From: Casuarina equisetifolia
Taxonomy: Eukaryota; Streptophyta; Magnoliopsida; Fagales; Casuarinaceae
Direction of reading: 5' to 3'
DNA length: 64,000 nt
NCBI GenBank assembly: GCA_028551475.1
Contig: CM052357.1
Span: forward strand, 16,415,931-16,479,930
A model generated the notes under the pieces. That model was not told where the DNA came from. It saw only the letters and a program-made list of their open reading frames with translations, and ran no database searches. Below are positions 10,222 through 20,479 of the stretch, one piece after another. Within the stretch, counting starts at the first letter, position 1. Each line of letters opens with the position of its first letter. Both the position numbers and the translations under genes were made by a program.

Positions 10222-13200
10222 AGTAAAAACTCACTATGAACTTATTAGTTATAGTTAGAAGTATGAAAAAGTCTTCTTTTTATTTGTTTTAGGCTAAGAT
10301 TTCTAAGAAAATTCTTAATGTAATGAAAGACAGAAATGAAAGTGTTTTGGCACAAATGGCTAAGCCACATGAGTAAGAAAGGCATGTACTTGGTAAAAGA
10401 GGTCTTATTGCCTAAAATTGAGAATGTAAAATTTAAAAGTGCACATACTGCTTAATAGAGAAACAAAAAGGAGTTTTATTCTATAGTCATCTTCCATGAA
10501 AATCAAATTTCTTAGAATTAGTACTCTTGGATATTTATGGCCTAATTACCCCAAAGACATTTGGTGGAGCAACTTATTTTGTGACCCTTATTGATGATCA
10601 TTTAAGGAAGTTTTAACAAAATATTATAGTAAAATTAATCCTCGTTCATACATGGGTTTCTATAAATACACTAGAAATACATCCTTCTCAATCCTCTTGT
10701 ACTAGTGAAAGGTCCTCTAAATGCTCTAATACCCATACTAGATATGGGCTAAACTATCTCACAGTGCTTTAAACCTAGCTCACATACTACTTTCATGGCT
10801 TGAATAGCCCAAACCTTTTGGAAAATACTACAACCCTAGGTAGTGAAAAGCCAACATTAAGGTGCCAAACCTTCTTATCAATGTGAGCTTTTAAGGAAGA
10901 TCTGCCTATTATCCATAGAGTAACTATTATCCATTGAGGGATGATCCTTCCACTCAGCATCGTTGAATCAACTTGAAGACAAATGACCAAATACTAGATG
11001 TGTTTAAGCAATTTCAAATTTCAATAGAAAAACTAATTGGAAAGAAGTTGAAATACTATTGATCAAATAATGATGGTGTGTACAACAATCCATTTGGTGA
11101 GTATTATAAGTAGTATGGTATTCAATGTCAAAATACACTTCTAAATATACCTTAGTTAAATGGCATAGTAGAAAAAATAAACAAAATATTGATAGAAGGA
11201 GTGAGATGTATTATTTCAAATGCTAACTTCTCAAAGTCATTTTGGGGTAAGGCATTGAGTATAACAACTAATGTTATCAATATATCTCTAACTTTTACTT
11301 TAGATGATGGTGTGACAAATAAAGTTTGCTTTGGCAAAGGAGTTTCCTACAATTATCTAAGAATATTTGGTTAAAAAAATATTTGTTCATATTTCAAAGA
11401 ATGAAATGTTTAACATAGATGTTAAGACATAAAAATGTATATTTTTTTGGCTATGATTATAATGAATTTGGTTATAGGTTTTATGATTTGGCTATGAAGA
11501 AAATTGTGAGGAGTTGTTGTTGCAATTTTTAGAATTAAAATATAATAAATATTGGCTAGAAAAAGAAGACAATGTCATAAGCCTTTGAGATTAGTATTAA
11601 TATTGATTTAGTTCCTTCAAATAATACGTAGAGATAGTTGCCAAAATAAGTTGAAAGTAGTATTCAATATGAATTTCATGAATAAATCTAGGATTTTATT
11701 CGAAAGGACCAATAGGATCTTAATAATAATGAAATGTAGACAAATAATGTTGTCCATGTTCAAAAGGATTCATCTATAGTTCTACCATTAAAGAGGTCTA
11801 TCAGAAATCATCATTCATCTTCTAGATATCATACTGAAGAATATTATTAAATAATGTAAGTGAGCCTAAAAGCTTTAAAAATACAATAAAGAATGTGAAT
11901 AAGAAAAAAAAATGGAGTGATGCTATGTAGGATGAGCTAAAATCTTTAAATGCCAATCAAGTATTTTAGTTGGTGATATTGCTAAAGGGCAAAAGAGTTT
12001 TAAAGGATCAATGGAGTTATAGATTAAAGCATGATAAAAAATACTTTATATCCCTAATACAAAGCTAGAGTAGTCATTAAGGGTTTCAAGTAGATAAAAG
12101 AGATTTGGTTATAGTGAGATGTTCACACCCATTGTGAAAACATCTTCAATTTGAGTGGTTTAAGAATTGGTAGCAAATGAATGTAAAGACTTTTTACTTT
12201 CTGGTGATTTAAATGAAGACATTTACATGAAACAACCAAAGGGTTTCAAAGAAAAATATAAAAAGAACTATATTTGTAAGTTAAAGAAAAGGTTATATTG
12301 TTTAAATAATGGTTAAGGCAATATACCAAAAATTTGAATATTTTTATGGGAGAGCAAGCTTATAAGAAAACTAATTCTAATTATTGTGTATTTATGTAAA
12401 AGTTCTAAGAAGATTATTTTATCATTTTACTACTTTATGAAGATAAAATGCATATAATTGGTAAGAATGATTAAAAAATTAAAAAGTTAAAGTAAGATTT
12501 GAATAAACCTTTTTAGTGAAAGACCTTAACAAATTCTTAGTTTAAGAGTTAATCATGATAGAAAAGTTAAAAAATTATAGCTATCTCAAGAAAAGTGTAC
12601 TAAGAGAGTGCCTCAAAGGTTCAACATGGATAAAACTAAAGTAGTGAATGCACCTCTTGCTACATACTTCAAGCTTAGCAATAAATAACATCCAACAAAT
12701 GAGAAAGAAGGGAGGAATGGAAAGAGTTCCTTATGTAGTTTTTGTTGAAAGTTTAATGTATGCAATTGTTTTAAAAAAAATCAACATAGCTTATGTAATT
12801 AGAATAATCAGCAAGAACACCTTAAATCGAGGCACTTTTGGAAGTGAAAAGTCCACCCTTGTTGGATTCATAGATTCAAACATGATAAGGGATGTTGTTA
12901 ATAAGAGATCTACTTTAGACTATTTAGTAAAGTTTTCAAGGGAAGTCATGGCATGACAATCAAGATTACAAAAATGAATTGCTTTATCTATAATAGAGGC
13001 ATGATTTATTGTAACAATAAAAGCATGTAAAGAGTTGCTTTCGATGAAAGACTTCATGAAAGAACTTAAATTATTTACTCGTAAAAGGTATATGTTATTA
13101 TGTGATAATCAAAGTGCTATGTGCCTTGCTGAGAATTCTACTCTTCATTAAAGATTAAAACATATTGGTGTAAGATATTACTAAATATAACATATCATGA

Positions 13201-13320
13201 AAACCAAAGAGGTAAAACTTGAGCAAATACATAACAAAGGTAATGGTTTAGATATGATGAAAAAGGCACTTTGGTGGGAGAAATTTGAGTTTTGTCAACC
13301 AACATGGATTTGGCTTGAGA
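10222..13320 (+). pseudogene. Copia-1 integrase, reverse transcriptase and RNase H remnants
   Basis: Continuation of Copia-1 after SIRE-1. The pre-integrase (LWHK-type reading near 10345, with MSKKGM) and integrase core start at about 10340-10612 (first D in LDIYG). An unrelated insert interrupts, and the core resumes at 10974 (QILDVFKQF) and runs to 11374. Reverse transcriptase is read at about 11930-12560 (DLNEDIYMKQPKGF, LYCLNNG). The position of the catalytic box is degenerate, reading LLLYEDK. RNase H follows at 12640-13320 with stops throughout. It matches the Tnt1-type pol order and is clearly dead. Confidence 0.82.
10613..10973. other. ~360-bp insertion inside Copia-1 integrase
   Basis: The integrase reading stops after DDHLRK near 10612 and resumes in the next domain segment at 10974, replacing only a few expected codons. 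The inserted stretch has no coding similarity. Read on the minus strand it ends in a TATTTATAG promoter-like stretch, so it could be a small solo LTR, but no clean TG...CA ends or target duplication were seen. Confidence 0.5.
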
Positions 13321-13364
13321 AGTAAATGTTTGGAATCTTCTTCATTGGGCTAAAGGAGGAGATT

Positions 13365-13460
13365 TATTAGGTTGGTCCTACACAATTTGGGGCTTTTGAA
13401 ATTTTATGGTTCTTTAAGGTGTTGGTTACCCTAATCTTCAAAACAAGATAAAAGAGATTG
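13365..13460 (+). repeat. Truncated 3' LTR of Copia-1
   Basis: Follows a purine-rich tract (aaaggaggaga) and aligns with 397-490. The similarity is lost after about 95 bases, where C-rich and A-rich simple sequence begins. Confidence 0.6.
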
Positions 13461-13555
13461 CAATAACATCCCCCCTTCCCTCCAAAACCCACCCACCCAC
13501 CACCCCCACCTAAAAAAAAGAAAAAGAAAAAGAAAAAGAAAACAGAAAAGTTATG
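13461..13555. repeat. C-rich and A-rich simple sequence
   Basis: A run of CCC/ACCC units (13470-13510) is followed by a purine tract of repeated AAAAAG units (13513-13545). It fills the junction between the truncated Copia-1 LTR and the solo LTR. Confidence 0.7.
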
Positions 13556-14740
13556 TGTAAGGTTTAATGGCTAACCAAGAAGAGGGAAGGGGGGTTGAAT
13601 TAGTTATCTCAGTTTCTTTTTCTATTTTGGATTCAACCACTTTTCATGTACAAAAATCAAGCATTCAAAGATATCAGGATCAAACAACTAAATAAGTAAA
13701 TAGAAAGAGAAATGCACACAAGATTACATGGTGGTTCGGCCCCGATAACCTATTTCCACCCTTTTCTCCTTCAATACAACCAATTGAAGTCTACTTTACT
13801 TCAAAGCTTGGAGAAAACCCTCTCCTACACTTTCCAACTCCTCCTGAAGGAGTAAACTGATCCACAATTACAATAAAAAAAGGTTGAACCAACCTTAGTA
13901 CAATAACAAGTCCTTAAATGTTTAATATTTGTGAGAAATATTGCTTATCAAAGAGCTAATTGAAGACATACAAACTCAATTCAAGATTTAATCACGAAAG
14001 GCCTAATTTTCACAAAGTTAGGGTTTTAAATTTACAAAGGAGTTTATGTGCAAGTAATAATTCAAGTTTAATTAGCACATAAACAACTTAATCTAACAGT
14101 GAATATTCACATGAATATCAAAGTATAAGAATATCACTGAAGATTTAAACTTTCTTTTCAAATTGATGAAGAATGTCATGAGTGTAGAAGCTTTAATATT
14201 TTCTCAATCTTTCAACCAAATTTTGTCAAAAAGCTTCCAAGAACTTTCAAGAACATCTCTTTATAGAAGATATGAAGCAAATAAGCTTTCTAGGGTTTCT
14301 ATTTAAACTTGAGATGCCTATTGTAATTTTTCCATTGAGACCTGATAGAAGCTTCATCAAACAGTAGTACAAATGGCAATTAATTATCTTCATACCTGTT
14401 CTAACAACACCATCACTTCAATTTTCTTCTTGTTAAAGCATTAGTAACAAAGAGAGTAAGGCGGGAGAAGGCAACTTAGTGTCTCGGTGATTCTAGGGTT
14501 CGGTCTCTCTTCACATCATGATGACTTAAGAGAATTACTCTTAAGTGAAACGATGTTGCAACCAGTTATTAAGACAGTAGGTAGGCTGAGTCCTACGGGT
14601 TTAGCTTACGAGCTGAGCTTGCGAGCTTAGCTTACAAGCTTAGTTCTTCCCAAGGACTTGATCCATTTGAATAATGATCCTTATTTGAGCATGGACCAGC
14701 TAACTAAAATCAAGTATTATGATTTTGATTTTTGGCCTTC

Positions 14741-15495
14741 TGAAGTGAATCTTATGGTGGGCTTGAGCGAGCTCGGGTTAAGAAAATAGGTAAATTTTTT
14801 TTTTTTTTGTGTTTTTGGGTTTTATGTGGGAAAAGGTGAGTGTTTGGTAGGGAGGAAGGGAGGAAAAACGAAAATATGAATAACAAAAATAAAAGATAAA
14901 TGCCAACAAACTCCAAGACGTAAAGGCAATGCCACCAGTCAAGGACCACCATTAATCCCTGGCAAGAATTAGATAAAGGATGTAAAAGTTGATCACACAA
15001 CTTTAAAGTTTCAATTCTTTGGAAAACAACTCTACTTACAACTGAAACAATGCTTCCTTTAAATAGGCAGCTAAACCTAATTCTAGAAGGATCCTGGTAA
15101 ATCAGGAATCAATAAAACCTAATTTTAGAAGGAACCTGATAAATCAATAAGCTCTATAATTAAGGAAGTCTTAACAAATCTAGATTCTGACAAATAAGGA
15201 ATCCTAAACAAATCAAAATTTGACAAATATGAAAACCCAAATAAATCAGGAACCTAGACAATTATGGAAAACCAAACAAAAGAAAATATTCTCAAACAAT
15301 AAAGTAAACCTAAGAAATTAATGACTCAACAGCTACTTAAGAAACCCCCTATATTAAAGACTGTAGAGATGCTATGGAATATTCTTGGGCTGTTTCTTCA
15401 ATCTTGGCCTTCTTGGACCCACTGAATTATGTTGTGGACTCTTAATTCTTTGATATTGGAACTTATAATATTGGGCCTTAAGTGCATCCGCATCA
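14741..15495 (-). repeat. 3' LTR of the TR-GAG element
   Basis: Pairs with 16867-17623: both contain the stretch 'gggttttatgtgg' and end 'catccgcatca'. The plus-strand sequence just right of it (atctcccttt) is the complement of a polypurine tract. Confidence 0.88.
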
Positions 15496-16306
15496 ATCTC
15501 CCTTTCTTGACAAAGATTTGTCCTTAAATCTTGATTGTTGCTTTGGGTTTTATTGCTCCATAAATCCATAATCCAAGTTTGTGCACACAAATTAATCTTT
15601 AACTCTGGCGGCCTACCCAAGTGTGTTGGTTCACAAATAAATGGCAAACTACCATGCTGCTTGGATGGAAGTCTACAACCTAAGTAACAATATGATCCAA
15701 ACAAATAGTTGAAGTTATGGAATGTTGTAGTAGCACCTTCATCAATTGCATTGAAAGGTCTTAGTGATTGTTATTGACATATCGTCTTCTCATGATTTGA
15801 CAATACAAATCCACAAAGGAAACCACTATTCATGCTTAGTGCCTTTGAATTCTTCAAGTCTTGGATGAAACCTTGTGTTTCTTCTAACAAAATTTCTTCC
15901 TTTGCCTTATTTGGTAATATCTCGTGCTTTGGTAGATCTAAACTTCTTGGATCTATCTCCTTTTCTGGCAGCTCATCTTATTTTAGAGGATCCAAGCACT
16001 TTGGATTTGCATTCATAGTCATTGGTGCTTTAATTTCCAAAAGATCCAAACTTTCTAGGTTCTCATCTTTCTTTGCCAACACCACTAGCTTTGGTAGATC
16101 CAAATCTTTTGGTTCTATTTCTGTTGACTTTGTTTCTTCTACTTGAACAACTTCTATGGCTTTCTTTAGTGAAGCTTCTCTCCCATACCACCTTTCTATC
16201 CACATATCATAGTCTTCTTTGTCATAATTGTAGTTGTTTTGTTGTTGGTACCTGGAATACGAAAAAGCACAATCTTTTTTTTTTTATTACATTGTGGGTC
16301 TTGGCT
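15496..16306 (-). pseudogene. TR-GAG element: gag C-terminal tail
   Basis: Minus-strand reading downstream of the gag domain. It passes an acidic, leucine- and lysine-rich stretch at 16205-15830 (EIEPKDLDLPKLVVLAKKDE) with a few stops. It ends in a frame at 15704-15480 with FGSYCYLGCRLPSKQHGSLP and LRTNLCQE before the polypurine tract. No zinc knuckle, protease or polymerase motif was found. A tail ending in an LRTN-type motif next to the polypurine tract resembles plant Gypsy internal ends; this is a judgement from memory. Confidence 0.6.
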
Positions 16307-16819
16307 TCAGGATTTGTTCATCTTGTGCACGTCAACATGGTCTTGCTTGAAATCTTTAGGCAAAAAGCACCTTTGGAGTAACTTCTTCAGTTTCTCCCAC
16401 GAACGGACTTTTTCCTTTCCATCTTGTTCTCTTTGTTTCTTAATATTCTCCCACCACAAAGAAGTAAATTCTTTGAGATGAAGAACAACAACCTTATATT
16501 TCTTCTTATCATCATATGCTTGGAGCTCAAACACCCTTTTAATATGACATAGCCAGTCAATAAAATCATTGGGATTAAGAGTACCTTTAAATTTTAGGAT
16601 CTTGACACACAAGCTATCATCATCTGGCCTCCTCCTCCTCTGCTGTCTTTCATCTTGGTTGCCTTGGCAAAAGGCTTGCAACTTCTTGATGATGTTAGAA
16701 AGTTACTCCTTTACCTCGCCTAACTCAAGAGATAAAATTTTGTTTCCAACTTCCCATGGTGGAATTGTCGAATAATGGCCATGATAATGTGATGAAAAAT
16801 TGTCACTCGAATTAAACAT
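16307..16819 (-). pseudogene. TR-GAG element: gag domain
   Basis: The likely start is the ATG at 16817-16819 shortly after the primer binding site, with one TAA near 16708 before the long open part (16681-16307). The core shows the retrotransposon gag signature: LKFKGTLNPNDFIDWLCHIK, then ALW-type FTSLWWENIKKQREQDGKEK and SWEKLKKLLQRCFLPKDF. This is the Gypsy-type Retrotrans_gag family, not the Copia type. The protein would form the capsid and package the element's own RNA. With one stop it is probably inactive in this copy. Confidence 0.85.
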
Positions 16820-16847
16820 CTTGAAGAGAGCTCACTCATAAGAATAA

Positions 16848-16864
16848 CCTGGGCTCTGATACCA
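16848..16864 (-). other. Primer binding site of the TR-GAG element
   Basis: Minus strand TGGTATCAGAGCCCAGG, two bases from the LTR: an exact initiator-methionine tRNA type site. Confidence 0.9.
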
Positions 16865-16866
16865 CT

Positions 16867-17623
16867 TGATGCCAATCTTATGGTCGGCTTGAGCGAGCTC
16901 GAGTTAAGAAAATAAGTAAAAATAGTTTTTTTTTTTGTGTTTTTGGGTTTTATGTGGAAAAAGGTGAGTGTTTGGTAGGGAGGAAGGGAAGAAAAATGAA
17001 AATATGAATAACAAAAATAAAAGATAGATGCCAATAAACTCCAAGACATAAAGGCAACACCACCAGTCAAGGACCACCATCAATCCCTAGCAAAAATTGG
17101 ATAAAGGATGCAAAAGTTGATCATATAACTTTGAGGTTTCTATTATCTAGAAAATAACTCTACTTACAACTGAAACAATGCTCCCTTTAAATAGGCAACT
17201 AAACCTAATTCTAGAAGGATTTTGGTAAATCAGGAATCCTTAAAACCTAATTCTAGAAGGATCCTGATAAATCAAAAAGTCCTATAATTAAGGAAGTCTT
17301 AACAAATCTAGATTCTGACAAATAAGGAATCCTAAACAAATCAGAAATCTGACAAATATGGAAACCCAAATAAATCAGGAACCTAGACAATTATGGAAAA
17401 CCAAACAAAAAGAAATATTCTCAAATAATAAAGTAAACCTAAGAAATTAAGGACTCAACAACTACTTAGAAAACCTCTGTATTAAAGACTGTAAAGATGC
17501 TATGGAATATTCTTAGGTTGCTTCTTTGATCTTAGCCTTCTTGGACCCACTAGATTATGTTGTGGACTCTTAATTCTTTGATATTGGAACTTATAATATT
17601 GGGCCTTAAGTTCATCCGCATCA
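16867..17623 (-). repeat. 5' LTR of the TR-GAG element
   Basis: Pairs with 14741-15495. It starts TGATGCC and ends GCATCA on the plus strand, followed by CTTTC, the imperfect partner of CCTTC at 14736-14740. Confidence 0.88.
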
Positions 17624-17983
17624 CTTTCATAATATGATTCTTGATTCACATGTACCTACAAGTACATAAATCCAAGTATCATTTTTTTTTCAAATATTCA
17701 AATATTTATTTAGCTCTATTTCATACAAAATATTTCTCAAGGTATTGTATGAGGTAAATGTACAAAAGAATATAGGAACTCGGCTACTTTATAATATCAT
17801 TTATTAATATTATAATTTGTACACCTTTTACTTCCCAATGTTCAATGTTGCACATAATTATATGAAAAAACATTTATACAAATATTATATGTGGCCAATA
17901 GTTTGTCACAACAAAATACACCTTTTTCCAACAACGAGAGCATATTTTTGTAGGAATTAAGTGCCAAATGTTGTAGTCCTAAT

Positions 17984-18420
17984 TGTTGTTAAAGGCCTGA
18001 CCCATGCTCAAATTGAGCCGATTTTTGGTTAGTAGGTTTGTGATTGGTAATTCTTTATTTTAAATGGTTGGATCATTATTTGAAGCTCTTCATGCCAATA
18101 GATTGAGATTGAATTTTTGCTTGATATTTTTTCAACTTTCTTGGTAAGTTGAAGTCTTAATTATTTTTCATTATAAATTGCAAACTCCATTATTACTAGC
18201 ATGGTGAATGTTTACTCTCTTATGTTGTTGAGAACTTGATTGGATTGTACCTAAAAAATTATGTATTGAAGATTTGGATGAGCTTTGAGATTAATCTTGT
18301 GGTTTTTCTTCTTTACATTAAAGAAATTTTCTACATAAAAAATACTCATGTTGATTGTAGTAATTGTGATATTTGAATATGTTATTTGCGGCTCAAAATA
18401 CTTTCATTGCTTGTGTCTAG
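17984..18420 (+). repeat. Second LTR of the Copia-1 family
   Basis: Aligns along its whole length with the 5' LTR at 397-800: the starts TGTTGTTAAAGGCC and TGTGGTTAGGCC are related, and the middle shares 'attattacta' and 'gagaacttgattgg'. Because it begins at the LTR start, it is a separate LTR rather than the missing part of the one truncated at 13460. No coding sequence is attached. Confidence 0.6.
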
Positions 18421-19910
18421 TATTTCCTCCTAGGTCCAATCAAAGTTAATTGTGTGAGTAGACTACAATGTCACAAATACACAAAACAATTAAAGAAACA
18501 AGCCTTGACTAGGAAAGAGGGGGCTTTGATTCTTCACTTAGCTTATGCGGAAGGTTATTTTGGCTGAGCAGTGGACGATATCGTTTTCATATGGAGCCGA
18601 GACTTTGGCAGCAAAGGGGGAAAAAAAAAAAGAACTGCAAATTTGGACGCCATACTTTATTTAAAGTTAAGTCCCACTAATAGTTTGGAAGAGTAATTTA
18701 TAAAGATATGTGTTTTTCTACTTAATACTAGGATGTTTTAAGTTAGGTATGTATTTTTTTTTTTAATCTTTAACAAAACTCATGTTCAAGTGAGATTATT
18801 CCTGAATAAAGGTTCCTATAAAATAATAATCTGGAACAGTGATTTATAACTAGACGAATTCTTTTATAATTTCTAACATTGAAGATAAGAGCAATTATTA
18901 AAAAACCGGCCCTAACGTTATATTGAAATTAACACTAAAAATCACCTTCAACTGATTGAAATTGGTTTCCTTTCGTTCAATCGTCCAAACAAGCATCAAA
19001 GATTTAAAAGTTTTTAATTGAAAGCAATGAATATCTCGCTGCGACCAATAGGAAGCACAGTGCTCATCTCCCTCGGGTGCTTTCGTGCGAGTCAGCTGTC
19101 CTTGGTTGTTGCTGTTTCCTTCTTCATGCAATGCTCAGCGACCGACAGGAAAGGAGTCTGTTAACTTGCTGTGCAGAAAACTGCAAGCATGCGGACAACG
19201 GTTCCCTACTTTGGGAACCAATCCTAGGGTAGCAGCCAGGTAAATAATCCCCCATCATATGGCTGCCATGTCAAGCTGCCGATACCTAATAGCTTCTTTA
19301 TAGTTGATAAACTACGACTTCTTGTCCGAAGATAATATCCCCTAAATCCTTATTGGATGCGAGCTTTGTACATAAAATAATGTCTCTTAATATAACAGTT
19401 AACTCAGGAATTAGAAAAATATTTTTTATATTAAATACTATTCAAAAATCATATCTTTTTTATATGAAACTTTTATTCTCAACACCTAAGTATCCCAATT
19501 AATCTTGGAACCATGTTAAGTGGGATGAAATGGACACCCTCCTATACAACAAAGATATTTAAGTGACTCAAAGTTGAATAATAGTTGAAGTAAATAAATT
19601 TAAACTCTAATATCATATTAAAAAAAAACACAAAGTCAAATTCAAAAGCGAATTGGTGAGTTTAAGTTTGTCGTATTCTTTGACCTTCACCTCTTTAAAA
19701 GCTAGCTGTTGAGAGGATCTCACGCTTACGCTTATAAGTTCACAATTTTCCTCTTTTTGACCCAATGTGGGATTTTTCTCAACAATTACTCCACTCACAC
19801 ATTGTGTGCACACACCAAGCCTCTACCCTATTTTCATTAGGTTTAACTTGATTCAACCTATACACAAATTTGGGTCCAACCCTTTTTTTTACCCAACCTC
19901 TAATATCAAT
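18421..19910. other. Intergenic, no gene recognised
   Basis: No convincing gene. Short frames such as 18898-19131 (minus) have no recognisable domain. Base composition rises in GC around 19000-19350. A 77-bp segment at 19708-19784 has inverted ends and is listed separately. Confidence 0.4.
19708..19784. repeat. 77-bp segment with inverted TGTTGAGA/TCTCAACA ends
   Basis: Begins TGTTGAGA and ends TCTCAACA, perfect 8-bp inverted termini. The inside carries CCCAATGTGGGAT, a word seen near the ends of many plant LTRs. No target duplication is seen. It may be the edge of a decayed LTR element or a tiny inverted-repeat element. Confidence 0.35.
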
Positions 19911-20324
19911 TGTAAGTGATTTCTACCACCAAACGTCTAACAGATTACACCAAAAGTTCATATACAACTACTCAAGATTACAATACTACTAAACCAAGCA
20001 AGAGAGATAACAAGTAAAAATCCAAATACACAAACCTTAAGTACACTGAGGTTAAAGATGGGAGTTGTTCATTACTACATAAATTGCTTGCACAACTGAC
20101 ACACTAGGTGGATTGTTTCTCACACACATAGATGGTGACTATCTTACACACACATAAGCCCTAACACATTGCAAAAAGAAAACAATTTTTTACATGAGAT
20201 TGGGCTAAGTACTTCATTGGGCCAAATCTTTATGTTAGACCTTTCATTAATTCCATTTTTTTAATTATATTTAAACACTAATTAAGGATCATATTTTTCT
20301 ATATATAAAGTTATATTCTTAACA
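19911..20324 (-). repeat. Putative solo or 5' LTR (minus orientation)
   Basis: Starts TGTAAGTG and ends TTCTTAACA. The bases just left of it (ctctaatatcaat) are the complement of a decayed tRNA-Met-type primer binding site. No second copy and no coding region were found, so the call rests on the ends and the binding-site remnant. Confidence 0.4.
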
Positions 20325-20479
20325 ATCCCTTATATACTAATATAGCTTAGCTTAAGATTGAAATTCACATGCACTAAAGGAGATATACCTCCCATTAGAT
20401 GGTATCTTTTATGAACCAAAAGAGATGTGTTATTCCCATGATGAAGTTTATAACTCATACTAGTTAAGAATGTATGTGA

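Larger units (their letters stand above)
397..13460 (+). mobile_element. Copia-1: decayed Tnt1/Tork-like LTR retrotransposon, split by SIRE-1
   Basis: Decayed Copia element with gag, protease, integrase, reverse transcriptase and RNase H traces in the standard Copia order on the plus strand. All are riddled with stops and frameshifts. A 5' LTR of about 400 bp lies at 397-800 and the start of a similar LTR at 13365, after a purine-rich tract. SIRE-1 was inserted between the protease and pre-integrase regions: the reading resumes at 10222 where it broke at 1957, with a 5-bp duplication. The protease and gag wording resembles the Tnt1/Tork group of plant Copia elements. The outer boundaries are approximate because the LTR ends have diverged. 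Confidence 0.8.
14741..17623 (-). mobile_element. TR-GAG-type non-autonomous LTR retrotransposon
   Basis: A 2.88-kb element with two nearly equal LTRs (14741-15495 and 16867-17623, ~755 bp), a perfect tRNA-Met-type primer binding site next to the right LTR and a purine tract next to the left LTR. Its internal region of only 1.37 kb encodes a gag domain and a tail but no protease, reverse transcriptase or integrase. Flanking pentamers CCTTC and CTTTC differ by one base, consistent with a target duplication. The LTRs are highly similar by eye. Such terminal-repeat elements with only GAG have been described in plants and must borrow pol proteins from a Gypsy partner. Confidence 0.85.
13556..17933 (-). 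mobile_element. SIRE-type solo LTR, split by a TR-GAG element
   Basis: Two segments (13556-14740 and 17629-17933, ~1.49 kb in all) form one LTR of a SIRE family related to, but distinct from, SIRE-1. The left end TGTAAGGTTTAATGGCTAAC resembles the reverse complement of the right end of the solo LTR at 51029-52544. The right end GGCTACTTTATAATATCAT...CCAACA resembles the left end of that LTR. No pol sequence and no matching 5-bp duplication flank it (TTATG left, ACGAG right), so it may result from recombination between different copies. Confidence 0.75.

Noticed and set aside
15832..16146. Plus-strand open frame of 104 residues
   Set aside because: It is the antisense shadow of the TR-GAG tail; its serine/phenylalanine-rich reading mirrors the acidic minus-strand frame.
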